From Tretioscincus oriximinensis (Eukaryota; Chordata; Lepidosauria; Squamata; Gymnophthalmidae), in contig JAJVDF010000137.1 in NCBI GenBank assembly GCA_022410635.1, positions 1,533,310 through 1,597,309 on the forward strand: 64,000 bases of DNA. The letters are read 5' to 3'. Shown piece by piece: positions 1-10,644 of the stretch. Each line of letters begins with the position of its first letter. The first letter of the stretch is position 1. Under the pieces are notes generated by a model. That model was not told the origin of the DNA. It saw only the letters and a list, made by a program, of their open reading frames with translations, and ran no database searches. The translations under genes and the position numbers were made by a program.

Positions 1-257
1 TTTATGGACACTAAGGGTATAAATGGATACTAAGATAGTTGTCTGGATGTAGCCTCCGGGATGGAGCAACAGGCAGGACTTTTGAAATACCATTTGCAGG
101 GAGTCACGAACAGGAGCAGCATATTTTGCTTTCCTCTGTTCGGACTGCCCAGGTGCATCTGGTGGGCCTTTGTGTGACACAGAATGCTGGACTCGATGGG
201 CTGTGGCCTGATCCAGTATGGCTCTTCTTATGTTCTTATGTTCTTATGTTCTTATAG
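1..257 (+). mobile_element. CR1-A 3' fragment
   Basis: This is the last coding codons and 3' untranslated part of a CR1 LINE, ending in a TTATGTTC octamer run near 228-256. It shares the variant AGATAGTTGTCTGGATGTAG with the copies at 31318-31600 and 55410-55765, where most other copies read GGATGGATGTCTGGATG. The copy continues to the left of the window edge. Confidence 0.85.
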
Positions 258-1161
258 GCATCTACTCTTGGAACGGCGTGTGTGAGATCCATGCCTTGGC
301 ACGGGACTCATTGTAGCTTCCAGATGCTTAGATGCCAGCTGGCCCCATGCATGATCATGCAAAGAGCTTTGGCTGGAAGCACCACTTTTCAGACCCTTTA
401 CACTGTCCAGCAGCTGATGCTGAATTGGAAAAAGGCATAATGCTCTAGCAATGGTGGCCAGACAAAGCTGCTCCAGTGCTACCCTGAAGTGCCAGAGAAC
501 ACACAAGGTGAGCAAGTGAAGCCCTGCCTTCTCACCCCGTTCGGTGGCATAGATCCGTGATCTTTCATCAGCTCTCCTGGAAGGCCCTCACAGTTTCCAG
601 TGAAAAATGGAAACCTCACCAGACCTTGTACAGTAGGACCAACGTGATGCTCTTCAGTTCAGTTAAAAATCTCCGAAAGTATCTCTGTCCCACGGGAAGC
701 AAAATCTGATTTAAGCATCCGTAGTTCCATCCATCATGTTCTACCATGAGTTACAGCTGCAGGAGACTGAACAGGAACCTTTCTTCAGTCCTATGGATAG
801 TCCTCAANCCTTCTGGAATTGTGGGCAGGAGAACCTTGCCAGTTCAGCATGATGCTCTCCAGTGCCATTAAGAATCCCTCANCCAGACTTTTACGGGCTT
901 CTCTGCCTGTGGATGGTAAAATCTAGCTTTTAGGCACCCCCAGTCCCATCTATTTCCTTTCAGCTTGAGCTCCATCTCCATCATCCTGAGCAGTCAGTTA
1001 GTGCTGCTTCCAAATGCTCTACAATCTCATTCCCTTCAGCTGTTATAAATCCTCCCTTATAAAGGAAAACATGGCAAATGGATTGACACGGAGCAGCAAC
1101 GCTGGCATTAAACGTTGCTCACTTTATTCAGTTTGAGCTGCGATGCTCTGAAGCAACTTAC
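1..1161 (-). other. IL1RAPL2 intron 6, 5' part
   Basis: This is sequence downstream of the exon 6 donor. A plus-strand CR1-A 3' fragment fills 1-257. I recognise nothing in 258-1161. Confidence 0.8.
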
Positions 1162-1236
1162 CCAGCTGGACTTCTAGAAATGTCGTCAAGTTCTCCTTAG
1201 GGTACAGCGGCTGGGGAGGTCGCTTGGTGACGAGAG
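1162..1236 (-). CDS. IL1RAPL2: IL1RAPL2 probable exon 6: linker into third Ig domain
   Basis: This is a 75-bp micro-exon with a strong acceptor (pyrimidine tract then CTCCAG, AG at 1238-1237) and a near-consensus donor G/GTAAGT (GT at 1161-1160). Together with the last base of exon 5 it encodes A-L-V-T-K-R-P-P-Q-P-L-Y-P followed by KENLTTFLEVQLG, entering and leaving in phase 1. A short exon at this place, ending in a QLG motif before the Ig3 Cys strand, is typical of the IL-1 receptor family. The sequence is more diverged than exons 3-5 when compared with the human protein as I remember it, and it contains an NLT sequon. Size, phases, splice sites and the PP-x-PL-P and VQLG residues support a real exon. 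Confidence 0.88.
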
Positions 1237-1344
1237 CTGGAGGAGAGGAAGAGAAATGGGATACAAGTGGAATCAGGGTTGTGGACAGAAAAAAAGAGCA
1301 GGATATACAAATGACTATATTTTTGTGGACTTGAAGGTGCAATT

Positions 1345-1460
1345 TCAAAGAATTAGCCAGCATGTCTCGCAAGGGCTCTCGCTGTATCTTGGAGACAAAC
1401 AAGAAAAGGGGAGGCAGCAGGAGCTTTCCAAGACTAGTCTACGTCTCCAGGTGCATAGAA
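1345..1460 (+). mobile_element. FB-2 fragment
   Basis: It contains the GCAAGGGCTCTCGCTG, CAAGAAAAGGGGAGGCAGCA and GGAGCTTTCCAAGACTAG order shared with other FB-2 copies (43.2, 51.7, 59.6, 61.1 kb). A second degraded piece at 1600-1680 repeats the GAGCTTTTGCA..CAAGTCAACTTCTT part. Confidence 0.5.
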
Positions 1461-1479
1461 AGATAGAAAAATAGACATG

Positions 1480-1560
1480 GATAGATATCAATCTCTATAG
1501 CTACATCTCAACCGATAGATGGATAGATGGAGGGATACATGATAGATACAAATAAAGTAT
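1480..1560. repeat. imperfect GATA/GATG tetranucleotide repeat
   Basis: AGATAGA and GGATAGATGG units alternate through this stretch with several interruptions; it is an old microsatellite. Confidence 0.6.
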
Positions 1561-2577
1561 TCATCTGGATGCAGAATGTTTATGTCGCTTGGGGGGGGGG
1601 GGCAGCACGAGCTTTTGCAATCAAGTCAACTTCTTTGGCTGTTAAGGACCCCACTGCCTCCGGGGAAGTTGACTTGCCTAGAGAAGCTCATACCACGACC
1701 CATTAATAGAAATCCTTTCTTTGCGACCTGCCCCAATCCTGCAGGACCTTTGTGCTGACCATTTTACGTTTCAGGTTGTCAGGAACCTGTTTCAAATAGA
1801 AGCACCAGCACGGGGACGAGATCAGCCCGGGGCTTCCGCTGGCTATTTCCACAGAGGTCGCTAAGCGATGCGTTGTTTCAAGCTATCGTTTGTTGACGGG
1901 GTTTTGGCGCAGATGAGCACATTAATGACGGCTTGTGCCCCAGCCCTTGTTCCTGGGGGCTTCGGGGAGGAAATGTAAGATCAAAGCTTGACAGCAGTAA
2001 GCCTGGGTAGCATCGGAGGCCTTCTAGTTGAAACAAGATGTTGTCTGGAAGCCAATAATGAGACGGCGCTTGCACGGCTGCCTGCCAGCAGATCAGAGGC
2101 GAGGCTGAGCCTGTCTGAACATGCTGGGTTTGCATTTCAAAGGGGGCTGCACGAATCCTTGGTGCAGGCCTAAGCCAAGGCACGGCAGGCTCCAATTGAC
2201 GTTTGCCTGAATTCTGCTTTCCCGTACACTTCTCAAAACTTTGTCAATAAATAATAAGTGGCGGCGCAGAAGGGAGGGGAACAGCCAGCAGCTTCCGAAC
2301 CAAGGGACAGCCTGGTATCCGTCATTTCATTGACAGCAAATTCTTCGCAGAACTCCTTTGCCGCTTGGTCTCAGCTAACCCTAATGGTTTTATTGGCCTT
2401 GTATTTTCCTTCTTCCTCGCAGCCTTATTGCCCAAGGCAACGTCTGATCAGATTTTGCTCCTGTCTGCAATTTTTGTATCTTTTTTCTCTTCTTTGAGAG
2501 CATTTGGTGGGGGGAAGGGAGGGGGCAGAGGGTGGGAGGAGCCAGTTTGGGGTAACAGTTTGAGTGCAGAATTCTGA

Positions 2578-2731
2578 ACTGGAAGCCTCCCAGTTGAATT
2601 CCACCCTCCCCCATGAAGCCAGGCGGGTGACCTTGGGCAGTCACAGTGCTGTAGAATTCTCTCAGNCCTGCCTATTTCATGGGGAGTCTGTTGTGGAGAA
2701 AACAACAAAAGCTATCTGTGCCTTGTAAACA

Positions 2732-2789
<58 letters not shown>

Positions 2790-2895
2790 TTATTATTATT
2801 ATTTTATTATTATTATTATTATTATTATAGTGCTAACCATATACTTGTGCTCTGCCCTGAGATCGTCAGGTATAGGGTGGCGTATAAATGTAAGG
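2578..2895 (+). mobile_element. SINE-B copy interrupted by an ATT microsatellite
   Basis: The body reads GGAAGCCTCCCAGTTGAATT, then GGGTGACCTTGGGCAGTCAC, CTCTCAG, CCTGCCTATTTCATGG and a tail CTGCCCTGAGATCGTCAGG before GGCGTATAAATG. This is the order of the tRNA-headed reptile SINE at 46668. Between body and tail lies about 97 bp of ATT repeat (2732-2829). Confidence 0.75.
2732..2829. repeat. (ATT)n microsatellite
   Basis: This is an almost uninterrupted ATT/TTA trinucleotide run of about 30 units with two extra T bases. It lies inside a SINE-B copy. Confidence 0.95.
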
Positions 2896-2935
2896 AGGAG
2901 GAGGAGGAGGAAGAGGAGGAGCAGCAGCAGCAGCA
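2892..2935. repeat. (GGA)n(GCA)n microsatellite
   Basis: A run of AGG units changes into GCA units; it marks the 3' tail of the SINE-B copy. Confidence 0.85.
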
Positions 2936-2936
2936 A

Positions 2937-3072
2937 AGGTCCTGTCCTCTCTGAGACTTATTATGGATTATACCTCAGAGCCTGTCATCCACATGCTAGT
3001 GTAGACTATGGCAGGCCNTGAATGCCACATCCACTGGAATGTGGGTAGTCAAGCTCTGTCCCAAGAGAGGCA
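2937..3072. mobile_element. FB-1 foldback element
   Basis: The left arm runs GTCCTGTCCTCTCTGAG, TTATTATGGATTATACCTC, then CATCCACATGCTAGTGTAGA and CTATGGCAGGCC. A degraded complementary right arm ends in TGGGTAGTCAAGCTCTGTC. The centre is near the N at 3018. Confidence 0.7.
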
Positions 3073-3424
3073 AACGGCAAGTGCCTTCTAAACGCATCCA
3101 TCTGGACGAGTTTCACACGTTGCCCCAAAGGCCTGGAAGACAGGGGAATCCCCTTAAAGATGCAGCTGCGTTCACACCCTATTGCCGATCTGTCTTTTCT
3201 ATTCCTGAAGGGGGAAGGGAGTCTGGGTTGCGAAGGATCACACCATCTTCCCTCCCTTGATTCTGGCAAAAACATGTCAGTCGGGTTAGGCAAAGAGGTT
3301 TTTAATTATGCTCCATTTACTTATGTTCTCTAATGCTCCATAATCTGTACATATAATAAAATGCGTACCAGAGAGTCCAGGGTTCTGAGGTATAACAACC
3401 AATGACAGGACTTGGAACTTTGGC

Positions 3425-3690
3425 AACCTCCAGAGAGGAAGGATGAGGAAGGCAGGAGGAGCAAAGACTGAAGGTAGAAGAGAAGAAGAAAGGAAGGAAG
3501 GAAATGAAAGAGGAAATAAAGGAAGAAGATAAGGAAAGGATGGAGAAAAGGAAGGAAGAAAGACAGAAGGAAGGAGGAAGGGAAGAAGGAAAGGAAAATG
3601 GAAAGAAAGAATGAAGGAAAGAAGTGAAAGAGGGATGGGAGGGTGCAAGGAAGGCAGTGGGTGGGCGCAAGGGGAAGGAGGTCCTGGAGC
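3425..3690. repeat. GGAA/GAAA polypurine tract
   Basis: About 260 bp on the plus strand are almost purely A and G with interspersed GGAAGGAA and GAAAGAAA units. Both strands give long open frames only because the tract lacks stop triplets. Confidence 0.85.
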
Positions 3691-4692
3691 CCAGAGGCTC
3701 ATTCCTCTCTTTCATACATAAATCTGGCAAAATTCCTCTAGGTCTCACTTGTGGGAGCACAAGTATTTACTGACTTTTAGGCACAGTCTGTAGATATCTC
3801 GTTGCTGTGAAATCTAGAATAATGATCCTTCAGTTGTGTTTTTTAAACAAGTAAGGAAAAGAATACAAAAGAAAACATCCTGTCTGCACTTTTTCTGCCC
3901 TCTTAAGTAACATACATTATTTAACAAGAATGTCCAACAGCCATTTCTGCTATTCTCCATACAGCTTTATAGACGAAAGTGGCCTCATTTCTGCTAGAGC
4001 AAGAAAGCCCTATAAATGAANGAAGTTAGTCTTTAATAAGCCAAAAGGTAGTACAGTCCATTTCCCTGGGTGTTTCTCCCTTTCCAACCCCCCAAAAGAA
4101 GAAACTCTTTTCCCTATTCACTTTATGGGAGCCAATTAGATGTACAAAGACGTAACATGTGTCATTAAACAGGCAAGGATTCCTGGGGCCCCGGAGAAGA
4201 CAATCACACTCATTAGGTCTCCCTAAAAAGGTGCTGCAGCAAAAGGGGAATTTCAGTACTGCTGCCACAGATAAATGGCCCTTGATTTCACCCCATCCCT
4301 CTGGGGCCTTTTAAGAAACTTCAGCAATTCTGGAGCTAGCAAAAGACACACAGGGCATATTCTGAGTGGATAAAAGTAGAAGGAAAATGGATCTGCAGGA
4401 CAAAATACAACATTGTTTTCATTTAAGGTCTAGCAGTGCCCAAGAACTACTATGGAACCTTTTCCTCCTTCCTTCCTTCCTTCCCTCATCATGGTTGTAT
4501 TATGGGCCTTTATGCATGCAAAGTTTGGTCTGCTAGTTTGGGGATGGCAGATTGTGATGTGGAACACCCACTCGCATTAATCCAAACCAGCACCCCCATG
4601 AGGGCTCTTAAAGCTCTGAAGGGCTAGGCCCAAAAGTTCCTGATCTTCAGGTCCCCAAGGACACATTTCAGTGGTCTATTTTGAGGGTGCAA

Positions 4693-4865
4693 TGCCAGAA
4701 TGAATCATAGAATTACAGAGGGGCCTCCAAGNTCATGGGGTCCAACCCCCTGCTCACTTCAGGATTCCCTAAACCATCCCAGAATGATAGNTGCCCAGCC
4801 TCTGGAGGCTTCCATCAAAGGAGAACTTTCCACCTCCTGTGGTAGCAGATTCTGTGGGTTGATCA
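4693..4865 (-). mobile_element. CR1-B 3' fragment
   Basis: Reading the minus strand, the end carries TTCTATGATTC. The plus strand shows TCATAGAATTACAGAGGGG, then GGTCCAACCCCCTGCTC and CCTCCTGTGGTAGCAGATTC. This is the 3' end of a CR1 LINE of the ATTCTATGA-tailed class found in birds and reptiles. Confidence 0.75.
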
Positions 4866-5309
4866 CCATAATGTAGCTAAGATCAATTCATTCTTGAGGG
4901 CCTGTTAATATGCCACTAACTCCTGAGGCCTACAGCGGATTCAGATCCAGATTAAAGGTCCCCTTCGTATGAATCACAATCTGTCTTGCATGGATGGCGG
5001 GTCCTATGGTCTCCTGTGTTTTGCGCTAGTCATGCAGAGGGAAAACCCTTATGGCATTTGCTGGTAAGGAATGGGAACCAGTACAGAAAGGCCCTGTGCC
5101 CTAGGTAAGGGTGTCTTCTAGCAGCCCTTGAGGAGAAGACCTTGAGCTATTTCATGGAACAGCAGGGAGGAAAGAGGAAACAGATATTATGTTTTGCTCT
5201 CCTCTTTTCCCTTCTCCTTTTTTGGATAAAATTCATGATACATCCTTATCTTCAACAAGGCAAGTTGAAGGAAATATAAATTTGGTCTTGCCTCTGAGTG
5301 AGGACTTCC

Positions 5310-5745
5310 AGCCCATGAAAGGCGACGTTTGAGAGGTGATCAGATTGAAGTGTACAAAATCCTGCATCGGATGGACAGGGTGAACAGAGAAAAAATGTTT
5401 TCTCTCACACACAACACTAGGACTAGGGGAACTTCCTTGAAACTGATGAGCATAAAAGTAAGAACAGGCAAAGGAAAGTATTTTTTCATCCAAAGGGTCA
5501 TCGGCCTGTGGGATTTACTTCCTGACAGCTTGGATAGCTTCAAGACAGGACTAGACAGATTTGGATGCTGCCTCCGGGATGGAGCAACAGGTAGTGCTCC
5601 TGAAATACCACTTGCAGGGAGTCATGAACAGGTGCATATTTTGATTTCCTCTGTTCGGACTGCCCAGGTANATCTAGTACGCCTCTGTGTTGGACAGAAT
5701 GCTGGACAAGATAGGCCCTGACCTGATCCAATCTGACTCTTCTTA
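5310..5745 (+). mobile_element. CR1-A 3' fragment
   Basis: It begins in the ORF2 C-terminal coding region (frame reads RGDQIEVYKILHRMD and later FSLTHNTRTRGTSLKL) and runs through the untranslated region to CTTCTTATG at 5738-5746. It stands tail-to-tail with the minus-strand copy that follows. Confidence 0.85.
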
Positions 5746-5747
5746 TG

Positions 5748-6110
5748 AAACAGTGGGGCAATAAAAACCTAAGAGGAGCCCTGCTGAACTGGGATGGAGC
5801 CCTTCTAGTCCAGCCTTCTGTCTCACACAGAGGCCCACAAGTTGCCCCTGGGCATCTCAAGCAGAAGAAGGCAAACCCCTCGCTGTTCNCCACTCCCTGC
5901 AAAAGGCACTTCAGGAATCCTGCCTGTTGCTCTATCCCACAGATGGAGGGATGNAGGCAGCATCCAGACATCCTTCCTAGTAGCTGTTTATACCCTTGGT
6001 GCCCATGGACGTGTCTAATCCTGTATTAAAACTATTTAGGCTGCTAGCTATCACCACCTCTTTTGGAAGCAAACTCCAAAGGGATAGATGATATCCCTTC
6101 CCCAGCTAGA
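5748..6110 (-). mobile_element. CR1-A 3' fragment
   Basis: The plus strand reads the reverse of the CR1 end: GAGGAGCCCTGCTGAACTG, then CTAGTCCAGCCTTCTGTCTC, CAAGCAGAAGAAGGCAAACC and CTATCACCACCTCTTTTGG. It belongs to an older CR1-A subtype with the CAAGCAGAAGAAGG variant. Confidence 0.85.
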
Positions 6111-6619
6111 TGGAGCTTTGGCTTCTCCACCAATGCAGAGATGACCCATCTTTTCTTCCCAAATGTTTCAGTTCCAGGTTGATTATTGCGTGTGTGCTCT
6201 GGATTGGCTCAGTTCTCTGACCCAGGTGTTCTGTTTGCAGATGTTTCATGGTTAGACAGTGAGGCAATATCTCCAGTATAGAGACTCACCAGACTCTCTC
6301 TCTGGACCACTCGAAAGAAACATCCCTAAGCCTCATGCATGAGATAATCTGACGCCAAACAGAGAGATCAGCCAAACATCGCACACTGAGCGGATTAGCC
6401 ATGTGCCCTCTCCTGCATCTCCTAATCTGACAACCATTAAACAGCCACATGCAGAGAAGATCCTCAGTAAACAGAAAGGATTCGTGCAGAAATCCATGAA
6501 AGGACAAGACACACTAGTCTGCCCGCTTCTAGACTTCTACATGGTGGTCAAAGGCGCACAAGGAACNTACAGCCTATAGCCTGCTACAACCATCCTTGGG
6601 CCTGAAGGTGGCAACTAAC

Positions 6620-6905
6620 CTGGCGTAGCCGTTAGAGTGTCGGACTCTTATCTGGGAGCCTCCCGGTTCGATTTTGCCCTTTCATAAAAGCTAGCTGGGT
6701 GACCTTGGGCTGGTTGCAGTTCTTTGGAGCTCTCTCAGTCCTACCTACTTCACAAGGTGTCTGTTGTGATGAGGACAAAAGATTATGTGAGCCACATTGA
6801 TTCCCTTAGGTTCTATTTGAAGCTTACTTTTTAACTTTTTAACTTTTTTGATATGGTCAAATGACTAATCAATAAATCTTTGAATGAATGATTCCCTTAG
6901 GGATG
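6620..6905 (+). mobile_element. SINE-B copy
   Basis: The tRNA-like head GGCGTAGCCGTTAGAGTGTC (Pol III A-box region) is followed by CCTCCCGGTTCGATTTTGCC (B box), then GCTGGGTGACCTTGGGC, CTCTCAGTCCTACCTACTTC and GTGTCTGTTGTGATGAGGA. The 3' part is atypical, with an AATCAATAAATC tail. Confidence 0.85.
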
Positions 6906-6940
6906 AGAAAAGCAGGATATAAAAATTCTTCTTCTTCTAA
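6895..6940 (+). mobile_element. SINE-A tail fragment
   Basis: TGAGAAAAGCAGGATATAAA followed by ATTCTTCTTCTTCT is the 3' end of the SINE-A family and nothing more. Confidence 0.6.
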
Positions 6941-7821
6941 ATGAAGGGCATAGAATTCCAACAATCCAGCCCACTTGCTGTGCTGACTCCATCCTTGGGC
7001 TAAAAGGATGCGGCCTCATCCGGCAGGGCTCCTCTATGCCCTTACGTAAGGAAGGGGTTGTGGTACTAGTTGTGGATGCTGCTGGTACACTTCCAGGTAC
7101 ACGATGTAACGCCTTGAGTATTTACGAAGTCACTTTCTATTAGCCAGTTATGAAGAGTAGTTTCCCTGAGACTGGAGGCCACCCTGAGCCAACACTCTGA
7201 TTATCCCACACATAAATATCTGCTTGGCTGTGTGCAAATAATAATAAGGTGTGCTACATAATGGACATCTGTAGGTAGATTGTGATTTTGCCCTTGCGAC
7301 TCCAGCTGGGCTTTATAGAAAGAACCCCAAAATGATGAGGGTGGAGAGAGCTGAGCTCATGCCTTGGGGGTAAGGGGAAGGAGGCAGGAAGAAGGGAAAG
7401 TGTTCAATTTCCTGCCACATTACAAAGGGATGCCAGGTTCCTTCCTCTGGTGTAAAGGGTTGGCACCATCTCCCTATTAATCAGCACAAGGCATCTCCAA
7501 CACGTTTTGCAAGATCCTGGCATCTACTTTGACAGCCGATCTTGTATGTATGAATAGCATCCTCGGGAGCAAAATCACAGTGTGCCAGAACCCTTCACTG
7601 TAATTAATTCATTTCTGGAGTTAATGCCTGTTCACGTCCATCCACTTCAAAGAGACAGGCGCTCAAAAGTTTTCACTTATCTTTGCATGGCACAGAGTGG
7701 ATAAAGATGACCTGAAGTTGGCTCTTTCTTGGTAAATTGACAGTCAGATGATCCACATAAAAATATATACAAAACACCCTCATATGGAGATTAGAAATGG
7801 ATTTATTTTTCTACAATTGGA

Positions 7822-7999
7822 TTCTGCTCCCACTAAGCCTCATTCTGAGCTACATCTTGGGATAGGGGCCTGCCATCTACATGCTAGTGTAGGCTATGGC
7901 AGGTCCCGAATGGGGCCTGTGATAGTTTACACTGGCATGTGGATGGCCAAGCTCTGTATTGTGACATAACACAGTATAAGTGGTTCCAGGCCAAAACGA
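7822..7999. mobile_element. FB-1 foldback element, near full length
   Basis: The left arm includes CTAAGCCTCATTCTGAGCTA, GGGGCCTGCCATCTACATGC and TAGTGTAGGCTATGGCAGG. After a short loop the right arm gives its reverse complement in GATAGTTTACACTGGCATGT and GGATGGCCAAGCTCTGTA. Arms are about 80 bp with scattered mismatches. No open frame is associated. Confidence 0.8.
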
Positions 8000-8640
8000 A
8001 TTATTCCATATTTTGATATTTGTGACAGAGTTGCTCTGGCAATACCAGCTGTTGCCTCTTCCTGCTGATGCCATCGCATCCCTGCCCATCTTTGGTCACC
8101 AGACTTGCCTTGCTTGCATTTCTGCCCTCTTTTGTATCCGTGCCTGCCGTGCGTATCTAATGTTTTGCCTGCCACTTGGGAAGGGGTATAAAAATCTCTT
8201 TCTCCGTAACTGATTCAGACTGGTCCAACTGGCACCCGGGAAGGACAAACAGAACAACCCTCACCTGGCCAAACAACTGTGCCGGGACCCCCACTGGGTG
8301 CAGCAGGAATAAAGTCCCTGTTAACACGGAGCTATCAGAGGATAAATGTCTCTTGCTTTGAGTAGAAACATCTCACACTCATTCCCCATAAAACGTCTCT
8401 GCACTGAGCAGGGAGCAGGAGAGGCCTCATTAGGCTGTGACAAAGTCCTGTTCGATTTGGAATTATTTATTCAAGCAAGGAATCCATCACTTGCTTACTG
8501 CCAGTGCCAGGCCCCTCGCTGGAAAACCTCTTGCCTTAAACCTTCCGTCTCGCCGTCTTGCCTGGGGAGGAGGCTCATGGGGAGCATTTGCAGAAGAAAG
8601 GCAGCAAACAAATACATTGAACCCGAAACTCTCCAAAGAC

Positions 8641-8775
8641 AGCAATCATTTGTCTGTGAAAACTTCTGCTTCTTACGTTTTTGTATTGGTCTCTAATCTA
8701 CCTACCTACTTCCAACCATCCTCTGTACAAATAGACAAAGCTCAATTGCGCCTCCCGCCGCCTTCCTTTCTAAGA
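8641..8775. repeat. Sequence shared in inverted orientation with 21676-21812
   Basis: The segment lies directly 3' of the minus-strand CR1-A copy at 8772-9625. Its reverse complement lies directly 3' of the plus-strand CR1-A at 19200-21690. Shared blocks include CTCTGTACAAATAGACAAAG, TGGTCTCTAATCTACCTACC and CTCCCGCCGCCTTCCTTTCT. I estimate about 90% identity with one indel. It is not part of the CR1 3' end in other copies. Confidence 0.85.
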
Positions 8776-9625
8776 ACATAAGAAGAGCCATACTGGATAA
8801 GGCCGCAGCCCATCATGTCCAGCCTTCTGTCTCACACAGAGGCCAAACAGATGCACCTGAGTAGACTGAACAGAGGAAAGATAAATGTGCCCCTGCAAAT
8901 GGCATTTCAGGAGCACTACCTGTTGCTCCATCCTGGAGGCAGCATCCAGACATCCATCCCCTTGGTGTCCATAAACCTGTCTAGTCCTGTCTTGAAACTA
9001 TCCAAGCTGTTAGCTACCCCCACCTCTTCGGGAAGTCAATTCCACAGGCCGNTGACCCTCTGGGTGAAAAATACTTTCCTTTGTCTGCTCTCATTTTTCT
9101 GCCCATCAGTTTCAAGGAGGGCCCTCTGGTCCTAGTGTTGTGTGTGAGAGAAAACATTTGTTCTCTATTCATCCTGTCCATCCCATGCATGATTTTGTAC
9201 ACTTCAATCAGATCACCTCTCAAACGTCGCCTTTCGAGGCTGCAGAGGCCCAGACGTTGCAGCCTGACCTTATACGGGAGGTGCTCCAGTCCCTTGATCA
9301 TCCTTGTTGACCTTTTCTGCACCTTCTCTAGTTCCACAATGTCCCTCTTGAGATGTGGCGGCCAGAATTGAACACAGTATTCCAAATGTGGCTTCACCAT
9401 AGATTTATAAAGGGGCAAAACAACATTTGCTGACTTGTTTTCGATTCCTTTCCTAATTATCCCCAACATGGAATTTGCCTTTTTTGCTGCTGCTGCCCAC
9501 TGGGTTGACATTTGCATTGAATTGTCCACCAACACCCCAAGATCCTTTTCTTGCTCGGTCACAGAAAGCTCTTGGTTTCCGCAGGTGAGAGGAGCAGTTG
9601 GGGTTCTCTTGTGCTGAAAAAGACC
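8772..9625 (-). mobile_element. CR1-A LINE, 5'-truncated, with ORF2 C-terminus
   Basis: On the minus strand a frame reads [54 protein letters not shown] and RLRGDLIEVYKIMHGMD, the conserved C-terminal part of CR1 ORF2 after the RT domain. The 3' end is TTCTTATGTTCTTAG near 8780. The 5' end breaks off near 9625, as expected for LINE 5' truncation. Confidence 0.9.
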
Positions 9626-9850
9626 CTTTGGCGAGATTCCTGGACTCAGGTCAACACGATTGTTTCTTTGAAATCTATCCCCAAGGGCCGCAAACGGAGA
9701 AAGCAAAAGCTTCTTTCCCGCGCGCTTTCCGTCCTCCTTGGGCTGAAGGGCGACATCAAACCCCTTTGCTCAGCTCCAAGCGTGCCGGGCTCAGAGCTTC
9801 GATCAAAGGTCTCCTGCTGCAAACAGCGTCTCCTTCGCTCGTTAATTAAA

Positions 9851-9892
9851 CGGGGGGACGGGGGGGGGGACGGGGGGGGGACGGACTCTGAC
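9851..9892 (+). repeat. G-run cluster (potential G-quadruplex)
   Basis: Three runs of six to nine G bases are separated by AC dinucleotides and flanked by GG. The pattern fits an intramolecular G4 motif on the plus strand, which is the non-template strand for IL1RAPL2 only if read antisense. Confidence 0.7.
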
Positions 9893-10319
9893 ACTCATGA
9901 ACTATTTTTCCTGTGAAAAACCTGGCTTGGCTCTACATTTCCCCCCCCATTAAAAACAAGAGGCACGGATTTAAGAAGACTGCAATCACTTTCCAGTGGG
10001 AGCCTTTGTGGGGTTTGTGTCAACTGAGCCCCTCCAGCCACAGGCTTCCTGCTCCAGGGGATTTCACTGAGGAAGGGAAATTTCAGCTCACAGGGAAGAA
10101 GCGCCACTGGACGTGGCTCCTCTCCTTGCTGCACACGGCTCAGCCATCTGGGTGCCTGGCTGGGTGCTTGGGGGCCTCTATGAAGTTTTATTGGCAAACA
10201 AACAGAAGCATTTCCCACTGCCCGGAAGAAGCAAGTGGCCGAACCGGCAGCTTCCCACTTCACTGGAAGTTTGGTCCAGGCAGTTTTAGTGGCAGAGGAT
10301 CTGCAGCTATTTTTTCCCT

Positions 10320-10500
10320 TTTGCCTGAAGGCTTAAATTCTATCTTCTTCACTACATTGTGGTGGTACCTATTTATCTACTTGCAATTTCTTGCTTTCAA
10401 ATAGGAAGGTTGGCTGAAGCTGAGGCAGTAGGGGCTCCACGGCAGACATATGAGATCTCAAGCACCGACCTCACTGTTAAAATCTCTGCACCACCATACC
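10320..10500 (-). mobile_element. SINE-A copy, degraded
   Basis: The plus strand shows GCCTGAAGGCTTAAATTCTA, GTGGTGGTACC, TTGCAATTTCTTGCTTTCAA and GGTTGGCTGAAGCTGAGGCA, then a decayed tRNA-like head. The GGCTGAAGCTGAGGCAGTAG variant groups it with copies at 36690, 40830 and 45530. Confidence 0.65.
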
Positions 10501-10644
10501 CCTTGCAAGCAGAAGTGGTTTGCTTGCTTCTAGGCAGAGACTGGGAACTGTGACTCTGCTTTACTTCACTGCTACGCTACACTCACTCCACTGTACTGAG
10601 GATAATGGGCCATATTTGAAAGAACAGCTGCAGAATTGATCCCT

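Noticed and set aside
3286..3760. Minus-strand frames of 138 and 147 codons rich in Ser, Phe, Leu and Pro
   Set aside because: They mirror a GGAA/GAAA polypurine tract that has no stop triplets.
8165..8365. Possible LTR or 3' end with AATAAA and short GT/CA-rich text
   Set aside because: No second LTR, primer-binding site or polypurine tract was found.
9014..9706. 230-codon minus-strand frame as a host gene
   Set aside because: Residues match CR1 ORF2 C-terminus; the first 40 codons are unrelated flank read in frame by chance.
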